Shown: in pieces, positions 42,376 to 51,409 of the stretch
Layout: each line of letters opens with the position of its first letter
Position numbering within the stretch: the first letter of the stretch is position 1
NCBI RefSeq assembly: GCF_900102785.1
Contig: NZ_FNGC01000003.1
Location: 124,001 to 188,000, forward strand
Source of the DNA: Arthrobacter sp. ok362
GTDB lineage: Bacteria > Actinomycetota > Actinomycetes > Actinomycetales > Micrococcaceae
DNA length: 64,000 bases
Reading direction: 5' to 3'
Program-made: the position numbers and the translations under genes
Notes under the pieces: model-generated
Seen by the model: only the letters and a program-made list of their open reading frames with translations
Told to the model about the DNA's origin: nothing
Databases searched by the model: none

Positions 42376-43463
42376 GCCTGGACTTTATCCCCGCAGCAAA
42401 GCCGATTATCGGCGATGAAGAGCGGGCGGCCGTAGATGCCGTACTCGCCTCCGGAATGTTGGCCCAAGGCAAGCAGGTAGCGGAGTTCGAAACCGAGTTC
42501 TCCTCGGTGCTCGTCGACGGCCGCGCGGCCGTCGCCGTGAACTCCGGCACCTCCGGACTCCACCTTGGTCTCCTCGCCGCCGGCGTTGGACCTGGCGACG
42601 AAGTTATCGTGCCGTCCTTCACCTTTGCCGCGACCGGCAACGCCGTGGCACTGACCGGTGCGACTCCGGTCTTCGCTGACATCGAGCTGGACCACTACAC
42701 CCTGGACACAGACCACGTCGCTTCGCTGATCACGGAGAAGACCAAGGGCATCATGCCGGTCCACCTGTACGGCCACCCCTTCGACGTCGAGGGCCTCGGC
42801 AAACTTGCCGCGGAGCGGGGCATCGATCTTTACGAGGACGCGGCCCAGGCGCACGGAGCGAGCTTCAACGACAAGTTGGTGGGCAGCTTCGGCACCTTCG
42901 CCATGTTCAGCCTGTACCCGACGAAGAACATGACCTCCGGTGAGGGTGGCATGGTCACGACGTCGGACGCCGCCGTCGAGCACAAGCTTCGGCTGCTGCG
43001 CAACCAGGGCATGGAGAAGCAATACGAGAACGAGATCGTCGGCTTCAACGCCCGCATGACTGACCTGCACGCCGCCATCGGCCGCGTCCAGCTCACCAAG
43101 GTGCTCGGCTGGACCGCGCAGCGGCGGCAGAACGCGGCATTCCTCGACGCCAACCTGGAGAACGTCGGAACCCCGGCAGTCAAGGCGGGGGCAGGCCACG
43201 TCTACCACCAGTACACGATCCGGGTTTCCGAGGACCGCGACGGGCTGGCCAAGGCGCTGCGGGACGAGTACAACATCGGAACCGGCGTGTACTACCCGGT
43301 CCCGAACCACCGGCTTCCGTCCTTCAACCGGACGGAAGATTTGCCGAACACGGAGACGGCCGCCAAGGAAGTGCTCTCCCTGCCGGTTCACCCGTCCCTG
43401 AGCCAGGACGACCTCGAGCGGATCGTCGCTGCGGTCAACGCCGTGGCCAAGGCCGGTGCCTGA
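42372..43463 (+). CDS. DegT/DnrJ/EryC1 family aminotransferase, WbpE-like
   Basis: This PLP enzyme would transfer an amino group from glutamate to the 3-keto group of the UDP-sugar acid. The 363-residue protein has the start FIPAAKPIIGDEERAAV, the PLP site with SLYPTKNMTSGEGGMV (the Lys binds PLP), EDAAQAHGA and the C-terminal GVYYPVPNHRLPSF. Coupled to the acetyltransferase by ATGA, and the oxidoreductase follows within 1 nt. Confidence 0.9.
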   Translation: MSLDFIPAAKPIIGDEERAAVDAVLASGMLAQGKQVAEFETEFSSVLVDGRAAVAVNSGTSGLHLGLLAAGVGPGDEVIVPSFTFAATGNAVALTGATPVFADIELDHYTLDTDHVASLITEKTKGIMPVHLYGHPFDVEGLGKLAAERGIDLYEDAAQAHGASFNDKLVGSFGTFAMFSLYPTKNMTSGEGGMVTTSDAAVEHKLRLLRNQGMEKQYENEIVGFNARMTDLHAAIGRVQLTKVLGWTAQRRQNAAFLDANLENVGTPAVKAGAGHVYHQYTIRVSEDRDGLAKALRDEYNIGTGVYYPVPNHRLPSFNRTEDLPNTETAAKEVLSLPVHPSLSQDDLERIVAAVNAVAKAGA

Positions 43464-43464
43464 G

Positions 43465-44460
43465 ATGGCGAATCTGCGGGTAGGCCTGATCGGACTGGGG
43501 ATGATGGGCCGGCACCATGCCCGGGTTCTTCGCGAGTTGCCCGGCGTCGATCTGGTGGCTGTGGCGGACGTCTATGGCGATCCGCACGGCGTTGCCGGCG
43601 GCTTGCCGGTGCTGTCCTCGGTGGAGGAACTTATTGCCCAGGGCCTGGACATGGCGGTCGCGGCCGTCCCGACGGGGATGCATGAGGAAGTCGGCCTGGC
43701 ACTGGCCGAAGCCGGCATCCACACCCTCGTGGAGAAGCCGATTGCCGAAAGCGCCGCGGCAGGCCAACGCCTCGTGGATGCTTTCGAGGCCAGGAACCTC
43801 GTGGGGGCCGTGGGCCACATCGAGCGCTTCAATCCCGCGCTGCAGTCCCTGCGGAAGCGGATTGAAGCGGGCGAACTCGGCGAGGTCTACCAGATCGCCA
43901 CCCGCCGGCAGGGTCCCTTCCCGTCGCGCATCGCCGACGTCGGGGTCGTGAAGGACCTGGGCACGCACGATATCGACTTGACCGCCTGGCTCGCCCAGAG
44001 CCGCTTCGAGTCGATCTTCGCCCATGTCACCACGCGCAGCGGCCGTCCGCATGAAGACATGGTGGCGGCGACCGGGCAGCTGGAAAGCGGCGTCATCACG
44101 AATCACCTGGTGAACTGGCTCTCCCCCATGAAAGAGCGGCTGACAATCGTCACCGGCGAAAAGGGCGCTTTCGTGGCCGACACGGTTACGGCGGACCTGA
44201 CGTTCTTCGAAAACGGCACCGTGGCCACGGAGTGGGAGTCCATGGCAGCTTTCCGGGGTGTCTCCGAGGGCAACATGACCCGGCTTGCAATCGCCAAACC
44301 AGAACCGCTGCGCACCGAGCACGAGGCCTTCCGCGACGCCGTCCTGGGGCTGCGCAACGACGTCGTGACCATGCGCGAAGGCCTGGACACGCTCGCGGTT
44401 GCCGAGGCCGTGCTGGAGTCCGCGCGCACCGGGCAGATGGTCAAAGTCGCCGCCTCGTGA
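43465..44460 (+). CDS. Gfo/Idh/MocA family oxidoreductase, WbpB-like
   Basis: This is an NAD(P)-dependent sugar oxidoreductase. In the inferred route it oxidises C3 of UDP-GlcNAcA before transamination. The 331-residue protein has GLIGLGMMGRHHARVL and the catalytic LVEKPIAES motif. ATG at 43465 lies 1 nt after the previous stop; a GTG at 43456 overlapping that gene is the alternative. The end overlaps the next gene by GTGA. Confidence 0.85.
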   Translation: MANLRVGLIGLGMMGRHHARVLRELPGVDLVAVADVYGDPHGVAGGLPVLSSVEELIAQGLDMAVAAVPTGMHEEVGLALAEAGIHTLVEKPIAESAAAGQRLVDAFEARNLVGAVGHIERFNPALQSLRKRIEAGELGEVYQIATRRQGPFPSRIADVGVVKDLGTHDIDLTAWLAQSRFESIFAHVTTRSGRPHEDMVAATGQLESGVITNHLVNWLSPMKERLTIVTGEKGAFVADTVTADLTFFENGTVATEWESMAAFRGVSEGNMTRLAIAKPEPLRTEHEAFRDAVLGLRNDVVTMREGLDTLAVAEAVLESARTGQMVKVAAS

Positions 44461-45623
44461 CAGCCCGTCCCCGATTGAGGGTCGCGGTCGCTACCCGGCT
44501 TTTCACGCCCGAAGTGGGGGCCGCTGCCTTTCGTCTCCAGGCGCTGGTAGACGGGCTGGTGGCCGCGGGGGCGGCGGTGCAGGTCGTGACGACCCGCGCC
44601 CCCGGCGGAGCCTCGGCCGGCAGCGTTCCGTTCGGAGTCAGCCGTTGGCCCGTGTTACGGGACCGGGGCGGCAACGTCCGCGGCTATCTCCAGTACCTGA
44701 GCTTCGACATACCGGCCTTCTTCCGCCTGCTGGTTCAGGGCGCGGATGTTGTCGTCTCCGAGCCGCCGCCCACCACCGGGCTGGTGGTGGCCCTCAGCAG
44801 CTGGCTGCGTCGCCGGCCGTTCGTGTATTACGCTGCGGACGTGTGGAGTGAAGCGCTGTCCGCAACTGACGTGCCCGGCGTCGTCATCGGCATGATGCGG
44901 CGCGTCGAAGGCTTCGTGCTGCGACGTGCTGCCTGCGTTATCGCCATTTCTGATGCCGTTGCCGAGCAAGTCGCGAAGTTCGACGTGCCGGCGGAGCGGC
45001 TCCGGGTGGTGGCCAACGGGGTCGACACCTCAGTCTTCAACCCCCAAGGCGAGGCCGCGGCCAGTGAGCGGCCATATTTCGCCTACACCGGAACCATCTC
45101 GGAATGGCAGGGAGCCGATGTTTTTGTCCGCGCACTGCCATTCGTGCAGCTGAAATATCCGGACGCGGAGATCCGCTTTTTCGGGCAGGGCACGGATGAG
45201 CCGGCCGTCCGGGCGCTGGCGGCCGAGGTCGCTCCCGGGAGCGTGGTTTTCGGCGGAGTCGTTCCGCCCCGGCAGGCTGCGGCCTGGCTGCGCGGGGCCG
45301 CAGCAGCACTCGTCAGCATCAAACCAGGTCAGGGCTATGACTTCGCCAAGCCGACCAAAATCTATGCGGCCGCAGGATGCGGGACCCGGGTGATATTTGC
45401 CGGGGCCGGCGAGGGGGCAGCAGTGGTGGCTGACAACGGACTCGGCGACGCCGTGGACCACGACCCCCATGCCGTGGCGGCTGCCATGATCGCCGCGCTC
45501 GAAACCGCCGACACCGGCCGCGGGCATCGCTCGCAGTGGGTGGCGGACCACGCTTCCCTGGCGGCAGCAGGGCAAGCGGCGGCGGCGGCCGTCATCGCGA
45601 CTGCGAAAAACGCTGGTCACTGA
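44457..45623 (+). CDS. Glycosyltransferase family 4, WbuB-like
   Basis: The 388-residue protein has a GT-B fold: N-terminal TRLFTPEVGAAAFRLQALVDGL, and C-terminal donor domain with PYFAYTGTISEWQGADV, FFGQGTDEPA and KPTKIYAAAGCG. The late KPTKIYA motif resembles transferases that use N-acetylated amino sugars such as WbuB. GTG overlaps the oxidoreductase stop; the frame is open further up but that is within the previous gene. Last gene of this plus-strand run. Confidence 0.82.
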   Translation: MTARPRLRVAVATRLFTPEVGAAAFRLQALVDGLVAAGAAVQVVTTRAPGGASAGSVPFGVSRWPVLRDRGGNVRGYLQYLSFDIPAFFRLLVQGADVVVSEPPPTTGLVVALSSWLRRRPFVYYAADVWSEALSATDVPGVVIGMMRRVEGFVLRRAACVIAISDAVAEQVAKFDVPAERLRVVANGVDTSVFNPQGEAAASERPYFAYTGTISEWQGADVFVRALPFVQLKYPDAEIRFFGQGTDEPAVRALAAEVAPGSVVFGGVVPPRQAAAWLRGAAAALVSIKPGQGYDFAKPTKIYAAAGCGTRVIFAGAGEGAAVVADNGLGDAVDHDPHAVAAAMIAALETADTGRGHRSQWVADHASLAAAGQAAAAAVIATAKNAGH

Positions 45624-45642
45624 GGATCCCGGGGGAGCAGCA

Positions 45643-45680
45643 GGGGCGGGAACGGACTTCTTGTCGCCCGTTCCCGCCCC
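45643..45680. terminator. Hairpin between convergent glycosyltransferase and epimerase genes
   Basis: GGGGCGGGAACG (45643-45654) pairs with CGTTCCCGCCCC (45669-45680). No T-run. Fits a two-way terminator in the convergent gap. Confidence 0.55.
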
Positions 45681-45698
45681 GGATAAGGGCCTGCGCCT

Positions 45699-45772
45699 CC
45701 TACTTCTTGCCGGACTCCGCGTTGGAGTTCAGCAACCTACTTCCTGCCGGACTCCGCGTTGAAGCTCAGCAG
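45699..45772. repeat. Tandem duplication of the 3' end of the epimerase gene
   Basis: Two 37-nt units starting at 45699 and 45736 differ at only a few bases. The second unit is the last coding segment of the epimerase with its stop; the first is an extra, untranslated copy with an identical stop triplet, shifted by one nucleotide relative to the frame. Confidence 0.85.
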
Positions 45773-46813
45773 CGCGTCCACGATCTTCTCGGCGGCGTGT
45801 CCGTCGCCGTACGGGGCCGCGTCCGTGGGTTCGGGAGCGGGCCGCTTCACTGTGTCGGCCAGGATGGAGAGGTCTTCGCTCACCAGGACGTTCCACCGCG
45901 ATTCGAGGGTCTCAACCCACTCCGTCTCGGGACGGATCGTCGTGCACGGTACCCGCAGCAGGAAGGCTTCCTTTTGCAGGCCTCCCGAGTCGGTGATGAC
46001 GCCTGCGCTGTTGAGGACGGCGTTGACCAGTTGCGGATAGGCCAGCGGCGGGCACACCCGGATACTTCCCTGCTCGAGCGTCAGTCCGTGACGTTCGGCA
46101 AAACTGACCAGGCGCGGATGGGCCAGCAGGAGGACAGGACGGTCCAGGGAGGCCAGGGACGCAAGGATGGACCTGAGGCGGGACGGTGAGTCCGTATTGT
46201 CCGGACGGTGGATCGTGCTGACATAGTATCCCTGCGGGGCCACGTCGAGGGGGAGCGGCTCCTGCCGGCTCTCCAGCAGGGCACGGACCTGGTACAGGAC
46301 GTCGGTCATGACGTCGCCGACGAGGACCGTCTTGGCGGCGAGGCCCTCGTTGGCCAGGTGGTCAACGGCCACGTGGGTGGGGGCCAGCAACAGGTCCGCG
46401 GCGTGGTCGGTCAGGACGCGGTTGTGTTCTTCAGGCATGCGCCGATTGAAGGAACGCAGCCCCGCCTCAAGGTGGGCCAGGGGTATGTGCATCTTGACCG
46501 AGGCTATCGCAGCGGCCAAGGTGGAATTGGTGTCGCCGTACACCAGTACGCAGTCTGGTTTGGCCTCTTCCAGGATCTCTTCGAGGCCCCCGAGCATGGC
46601 CCCGGTCTGTGCGCCGTGCTTGCCGGAGCCCACGCCGAGGTTGAAATCGGGCGCTGGGATACCCAGGTCACGGAAGAAGACATCGCTCATGAGTTCGTCA
46701 TAGTGCTGGCCGGTGTGGGCAATCAGATGCTCCGCACGGCCGGAGAGGGCTGAAGCGATCGGTGCGAGCTTTACAAACTGTGGTCTTGCGCCGACGACGC
46801 TGAGAATACGCAT
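45737..46813 (-). CDS. wecB: UDP-N-acetylglucosamine 2-epimerase, non-hydrolysing (WecB/WbpI type)
   Basis: It interconverts a UDP-GlcNAc-type sugar with its manno epimer. The 358-residue protein has RILSVVGARPQFVKLAPI, YGDTNSTLAAAIAS, HLEAGLRSFNRRMPEEHNRVLTDH, and ITDSGGLQKEAFLLRVPC. Sequence cannot tell UDP-GlcNAc (WecB) from UDP-GlcNAc3NAcA (WbpI) as substrate. The four-enzyme set on the other strand makes the second likely. It is the last gene of a minus-strand run that begins at 50212. GGGAGC precedes the ATG. Confidence 0.9.
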   Translation of the reverse strand: MRILSVVGARPQFVKLAPIASALSGRAEHLIAHTGQHYDELMSDVFFRDLGIPAPDFNLGVGSGKHGAQTGAMLGGLEEILEEAKPDCVLVYGDTNSTLAAAIASVKMHIPLAHLEAGLRSFNRRMPEEHNRVLTDHAADLLLAPTHVAVDHLANEGLAAKTVLVGDVMTDVLYQVRALLESRQEPLPLDVAPQGYYVSTIHRPDNTDSPSRLRSILASLASLDRPVLLLAHPRLVSFAERHGLTLEQGSIRVCPPLAYPQLVNAVLNSAGVITDSGGLQKEAFLLRVPCTTIRPETEWVETLESRWNVLVSEDLSILADTVKRPAPEPTDAAPYGDGHAAEKIVDALLSFNAESGRK

Positions 46814-46893
46814 GCTCCCAGCTTAGGCGATAGCGGTACCCGGCCACGGCGGGCTGTGATCCTGCGCACCGCTCATGAGCGGGCGCAGGGTGG

Positions 46894-48900
46894 TTAGCAG
46901 GCGTTGACCTTGTACAGTTTGGCCGCGCCTTGGTGGTCCACGAGTTCGACCTTTGCGCCCGGGGTTGCCAGCACGTTGTCGAACGCAGGGTAGGCCTGAG
47001 CCTCCACGAAGTTGAGGATGTAGAAGCGGCCGAAGTCGAGTATGTAGCGCACGTGCTCTTTCTTCGCGAGCTGACAGGTTTCAGCTCCCGCCTGCGACGT
47101 CGTTAGGTCCATCGCAATCTTGCGAAGATCGTCGTCGGGCCCGGGCGAAATATGATACTGGGTGACGTGGCGGCCAGAAATGGCGTAGGCCAGCGGTCCA
47201 CCGTTGAACGGGTTGACGCCGATAACGGCGTCCTTCGGAACGGTCGAATCGAGCCGGGACATCAGGGCGAACTCATCACTGGATACCGCCCAGCCCGGGA
47301 CAAAGGAATAAGAGTCCTTGATCTTGGTGGACACTGCGGTCAGCCCGGGGCTATGGACGCTATCCACCAGGGTGGATAGCGCGAGCGCAAGAATCGCGGC
47401 TGCTGCGACGGCGTACAGGGTCCCAGATCCCCGGAACTCAGGAAGGCCGGGCCGCCGGCCGGCGGAGCGTTTCGCGGCGATGCGCCGAAGCCATCCCCTG
47501 ACCGCGGACACCAGACCGTCCGCACCCACGCTGGCAAGAACAATCATGAACAACGGCACCAAGGCCGCGAGCCGGTAGGGGTCCTGGTACCAGCTGCCGA
47601 TCGTGAAGTGCCGGAAGCGACCCTGATACATGACGACGGCGACGACGTAGAGGGCAGCGGCAATGAGTGCGCAGGCAATAATCCAGCCGCCTCTCCGCCG
47701 CCAGATGATGGTGATTATGCCGACCAGGGCCGCCACCGAGGCGACCATTGTGTCGCCGCCGCCGAGGAGTGTGCCCGTGGCGACGTCGCCCACAGCCTGC
47801 TCCAGGGTCCGGCTGGGTTGCCAACTGTCAAAGTTAAGGAGCAGGGCCTGCCAGACGACGAGGAACGCTGCTGCCGAGGCCACCCCCCAGAGGACCACGA
47901 GCGCGATTGACCTGTTGCCGGCCTTGACGCGGATCCGGGCACGCAGCTGGGAGAACCATGCGGCGGCGATCAGCGGCACGGAGAATGCCAAGAGTGCCGT
48001 GACACCGTTGGGCTGCGACATGAACAACGCCGCAACCGCGATGGCCAGGAAGCACCAGAGGCTGACGTTGTCCAGGAATCTTTCGCGCCCGGCTTGGAAC
48101 AACCCCACGAGGACCAGCAGCGCCAGGGGCAGCAAGCTGTAGGCAAGGGTGTTGGGGTAGAGCGGGCCCCACTGGAGCAACTGAAAGGGGAACATCCAGA
48201 AGCCGCCGCTCAGGGCACCGGCAACCACAAGCGGCAGGACGCGGGGGCCGACGATGCCCCGGACCAGCATGATGCAGGCGAAGGGCCACAGGAGCGCGCT
48301 CACAGCCACGACCACGGCGTTCTCGCTGACAAAGACGTCGTTGTTGGTCAGCTGGGCAACGAGGGCCGCCAGCGAATGCCACACGGACGGGTAGATGGCA
48401 ATCCCGGCATCCGGGCTGAGCATCCGGCCCAACGTCAGTGACGAGGCGTTGCCGGTTTCGAGGATGTACCGGATGGCATTGAGGTGAAAAATGTTGTCGT
48501 ACACCTGGCCGAAATTTCCGGGCTTGCCGATGGCCGGGAGCAGGCGGTTGAATATCAGGGCGGAGCCTGCCACCATACCGCCCAGGATTCCCGCCCACTG
48601 GACGGCGGGCGCCACCGAGGCTGGCGCTACTGCGGAAACCCGTCCATTAAGGAATCTCCGTAGCAGGAATGCCAGGCCGGTGCAGACTGCTGTCACGAGC
48701 AGATAGCTGAAAAGTCCCCAGCCCAGCCGGAACAGTCCTCCCACCACGCCCGCGAGCCCGATGAGTCCGCAGGAAGCCAAGGGGGACATTGCCGCGCAGG
48801 CGAAGCCCTTGGCGCCCAGTGCCCTCGCCAGCACCAACCCGGGGAGAAACATCAAGAGTGCGGCCACGGCGATAGCGGGAAACGCCTGCCACCAGTTCAT
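46894..48900 (-). CDS. Polytopic membrane protein, DUF6541-like, possibly a glycosyltransferase
   Basis: The 668-residue protein has about 13 membrane helices, a first external loop with DNIFHLNAIRYILETGNASS and WHSLAALVAQLT, and a soluble C-terminal domain after the last helix (VGVNPFNGGPLAYAISGRHVTQYH). That layout matches DUF6541 proteins and GT-C enzymes in general; an acidic D in the first loop (YDNIFH) is where such enzymes hold the catalytic acid. The ATG at 48900 is set by AGGAG 6 nt upstream; the frame stays open further but without family character. It could transfer a lipid-linked sugar outside the membrane. Confidence 0.7.
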   Translation of the reverse strand: MNWWQAFPAIAVAALLMFLPGLVLARALGAKGFACAAMSPLASCGLIGLAGVVGGLFRLGWGLFSYLLVTAVCTGLAFLLRRFLNGRVSAVAPASVAPAVQWAGILGGMVAGSALIFNRLLPAIGKPGNFGQVYDNIFHLNAIRYILETGNASSLTLGRMLSPDAGIAIYPSVWHSLAALVAQLTNNDVFVSENAVVVAVSALLWPFACIMLVRGIVGPRVLPLVVAGALSGGFWMFPFQLLQWGPLYPNTLAYSLLPLALLVLVGLFQAGRERFLDNVSLWCFLAIAVAALFMSQPNGVTALLAFSVPLIAAAWFSQLRARIRVKAGNRSIALVVLWGVASAAAFLVVWQALLLNFDSWQPSRTLEQAVGDVATGTLLGGGDTMVASVAALVGIITIIWRRRGGWIIACALIAAALYVVAVVMYQGRFRHFTIGSWYQDPYRLAALVPLFMIVLASVGADGLVSAVRGWLRRIAAKRSAGRRPGLPEFRGSGTLYAVAAAAILALALSTLVDSVHSPGLTAVSTKIKDSYSFVPGWAVSSDEFALMSRLDSTVPKDAVIGVNPFNGGPLAYAISGRHVTQYHISPGPDDDLRKIAMDLTTSQAGAETCQLAKKEHVRYILDFGRFYILNFVEAQAYPAFDNVLATPGAKVELVDHQGAAKLYKVNAC

Positions 48901-49075
48901 TAATGCTCCTGCTCGTCCGAGAATTGCAGACTCGAGTCTAGCAAGCCGGGCGGGTGCCCTTGCGCCCGGGAGCCTCCAGCAGCGGGCGGGACGGTGGCGC
49001 GGGTTCGAACCGCGCGCCATCCCCACGTGAAGCACGATCGATCAGGCGGCCGGGTCGATCCCGAACGATTCCAAC

Positions 49076-50212
49076 TTAACGGAGCGCAAACACTCCCGAC
49101 TTCGTCCGCAACCTCTCGGCAACGTAGTGCCGCAGCACGGAGTCCGCCGAAAACATGGACAGTGGATTTTCCGGCGCCAGTTCGTCCAGCCTGCCGGCGT
49201 GGTTGTAACGGACGACGGCGGCACGCAACTGTGATTCGTCGTGCGCCATGGCGGCGGAGCGGCAGAGGGCGGCATCGCGGCGTGAGAGAGCCGGGAGCGA
49301 GCCGCCGGCCAGGTCGAGGAGCTGCATTTGGGCCTTGGCCCAAGCCGTGCGATCAGCCTCCGACCACACGGGTGTGTCGGGCGATCCGGACAGCGACCCA
49401 CGTCGCACCAGCGCTCCGATGCCATGGACCCGAAGGAGCTTCAGCGCAATCGTCCGGCGTTCGGCTGCAGTGGCTGCAGAGATCCACGGCGTCTGGACAA
49501 GGGCGTCAAGCCACAGAAACTCCTCCGCGAGGGGGCGGACTGCACTGGTCACCCGGGTGTCGCCTGACTCGTCGGTCTGGTGGTAGGCCGGCGCTGAATA
49601 TGGGTACGCGATGCGTCCTCCGCGGAACCAAAGCCTTAGCGCGGCTTCAAGGTCCTCACCGATGGCAATGCCTTCTGCGTAGCGAAATCCGCAGGCGAGC
49701 AACGCCTCGCGCCGCAGCAGGCCGTAGGGGACGCTGCGGTAGGCAAGGCCGTCCCTGACAGGATCCAGCACGGCGGGCTTTGACGGACGGATCCGCGGGG
49801 ACCGGAGGATGGTGCCTTCCGGGGTCCTCAATGGGGCAATGACGGCCGCTGCGCCCCGGGCCTCGGCCACCTTCCACCATGCCGCCAGGGAACCCTCCTC
49901 CAAGTAGTCGTCGGAGTCCAGGAAGCTGAGGAAAGTGGCCGCACTTCGGTCCAGGGCTGCGTTACGTGGCCCGGCAGGGGAGCGGGTGCCGTCGTTGTGC
50001 CCAAGCCAGGTGACGGCGTCGTCCGCCACCTGGGCGGAGGTGACGCTGTCCTTAATGGCCTCGACGGCGATGTTGTGGCAGACCACGGTGGCCCCGAGCT
50101 CCACGCCAAGTGCAGCGAGTTCCGTGCGCTGGGCCAGAATGGACTGCAAGCTCCTTTCCAGCGGCCGTGCCGGGTCATGCACCGGTATGACAACTTCAAT
50201 GCTGGGGATCAT
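49076..50212 (-). CDS. Glycosyltransferase family 2
   Basis: The 378-residue protein has a GT-A domain: EVVIPVHDPARPLERSLQSIL, GTRSPAGPRNAALDRS, metal site FLSFLDSDDYLEEG and GEDLEAALRLWFRGG. The C-terminal third is helical with no named domain. It is a paralogue of the divergent gene at 50268, sharing the unusual SPAGPxN motif and overall length. Starts the minus-strand run toward wecB. Confidence 0.85.
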   Translation of the reverse strand: MIPSIEVVIPVHDPARPLERSLQSILAQRTELAALGVELGATVVCHNIAVEAIKDSVTSAQVADDAVTWLGHNDGTRSPAGPRNAALDRSAATFLSFLDSDDYLEEGSLAAWWKVAEARGAAAVIAPLRTPEGTILRSPRIRPSKPAVLDPVRDGLAYRSVPYGLLRREALLACGFRYAEGIAIGEDLEAALRLWFRGGRIAYPYSAPAYHQTDESGDTRVTSAVRPLAEEFLWLDALVQTPWISAATAAERRTIALKLLRVHGIGALVRRGSLSGSPDTPVWSEADRTAWAKAQMQLLDLAGGSLPALSRRDAALCRSAAMAHDESQLRAAVVRYNHAGRLDELAPENPLSMFSADSVLRHYVAERLRTKSGVFALR

Positions 50213-50255
50213 GGCCGCGCTCTCCTGTGCAAGCTTGGGTCCTTCGGTTCCGCGA

Positions 50256-50261
50256 TAACCT
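50256..50261 (+). promoter_or_regulatory. -10-like hexamer for a leaderless glycosyltransferase mRNA
   Basis: TAACCT ends exactly 6 nt before the GTG at 50268; a CTTGGG lies 16 nt upstream as a possible -35. The whole divergent gap is only 55 nt, so the two opposite promoters must lie close to or within each other's 5' ends. Confidence 0.4.
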
Positions 50262-50267
50262 TACGGG

Positions 50268-51377
50268 GTGGACAACAATTCTGTGGATACCGTGCTGGTC
50301 GATGTGGTGGTTGCCGTGCACACTCCGGACCGACCCATCGAGCGCACGGTCGCGTCGCTCATGGCGTCCGGGCTCCCCACAGGCCCGGAGGGCACCGGGC
50401 GGTTGCGCGTCACCGTGGTGTGCCACAATACCGAAATCGCGCCGATCCGGACGCGCGTGGCACCCGAACACCGGGATCTCGTCCGGTTCGTGCAGTACGT
50501 GGATGGGATCAAGAGCCCCGCAGGACCGTTCAACCACGGGATCTCACTGGCCACTGGCACCTGGGTGTCCATCATGGGCAGCGACGATTCGCTGGAGCAA
50601 GGTGCCCTGGCCCGCTGGGTCGAGGCCGCAGTGAAGGACGGCGCCGACGTCCTGGTTGCGCCGATGGCCCATGCGGGCGGGGCAGCCATCCGGACCCCTG
50701 TGGTGCGCCGCAACCGGCGTGTCAGCCTGGACCCGGTGGCGGACCGCCTCACGTACCGCACCGCACCCCTGGGGCTCATGCGGCTTTCCCTGATCCGTTC
50801 GCTGGGTCTGGAATTTTCCACCCGGTATGCCACGGGGGAGGACCAGTCCTTCTCCGCCAAGCTCTGGTTCTCCGGGGCGAGCGTGAGCTACGGCCGCGCC
50901 CTGCCCCGGTACCTGGTGCACGACGACGCCGCAGTCCGAGTCACAGCAACGCCACGCAGCGTGGCGGAAGATCTCGCCTTTGCCACGGACCTGGTGGACT
51001 CGGACTGGTTTGCCGGACTGGGCCCGGCCCAGCGGGCCGCGATCGTGACCAAGCTCATCCGCGTCCACGTGTTTGGGCATGTGATGCTGCGGGCCGATTG
51101 CGGCACCTGGGACGCCGACGACGCCGCTGGCATGGCCGGGGCTGCCCGGCGGCTGCTCTTCGCCGCACCCACAGCGGCCCGGCCGTTGTCATTCGCGGAC
51201 CGGTCGCTGCTCGATGCTGTGACACGCCAGGAGACCGACCCCGCGGTGATGAAATCCCTGGCCGCGCGCCGACGCACCTTCACGGACCCGCGGACTTGGC
51301 TGCCACGAGACCTCTTGCAGGTGTTGCATCCGGAAGCCCCCTTCCGGTTCATGAGTGCCTCGGCACTGCTTTCCTAG
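50268..51377 (+). CDS. Glycosyltransferase family 2, paralogue of the divergent neighbour
   Basis: The 369-residue protein has VDVVVAVHTPDRPIERTVASLM, KSPAGPFNHGISLATG, a metal site SIMGSDDSLEQG and ATGEDQSFSAKLWFSG, each at the same place as in the neighbour at 49076. The pair probably arose by duplication with inversion and now may add related sugars in sequence. GTG start, probably leaderless. The next gene begins 32 nt after its stop. Confidence 0.85.
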   Translation: MDNNSVDTVLVDVVVAVHTPDRPIERTVASLMASGLPTGPEGTGRLRVTVVCHNTEIAPIRTRVAPEHRDLVRFVQYVDGIKSPAGPFNHGISLATGTWVSIMGSDDSLEQGALARWVEAAVKDGADVLVAPMAHAGGAAIRTPVVRRNRRVSLDPVADRLTYRTAPLGLMRLSLIRSLGLEFSTRYATGEDQSFSAKLWFSGASVSYGRALPRYLVHDDAAVRVTATPRSVAEDLAFATDLVDSDWFAGLGPAQRAAIVTKLIRVHVFGHVMLRADCGTWDADDAAGMAGAARRLLFAAPTAARPLSFADRSLLDAVTRQETDPAVMKSLAARRRTFTDPRTWLPRDLLQVLHPEAPFRFMSASALLS

Positions 51378-51409
51378 CGTTTTCTCCCACAGACCCATTC
51401 AAGGAACAC

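Noticed and set aside
48985-49035. Possible tRNA gene on the minus strand
   Set aside because: Only a T-arm-like element is present. No matching 5' acceptor strand, D-arm or anticodon arm is found at the right distance, and no CCA follows.
49997-51409. Upstream extension of the GT4 frame at 51410
   Set aside because: It overlaps two certain GT2 genes, is Arg/Pro/Gly-rich with no family pattern, and a ribosome site precedes the GTG at 51410.
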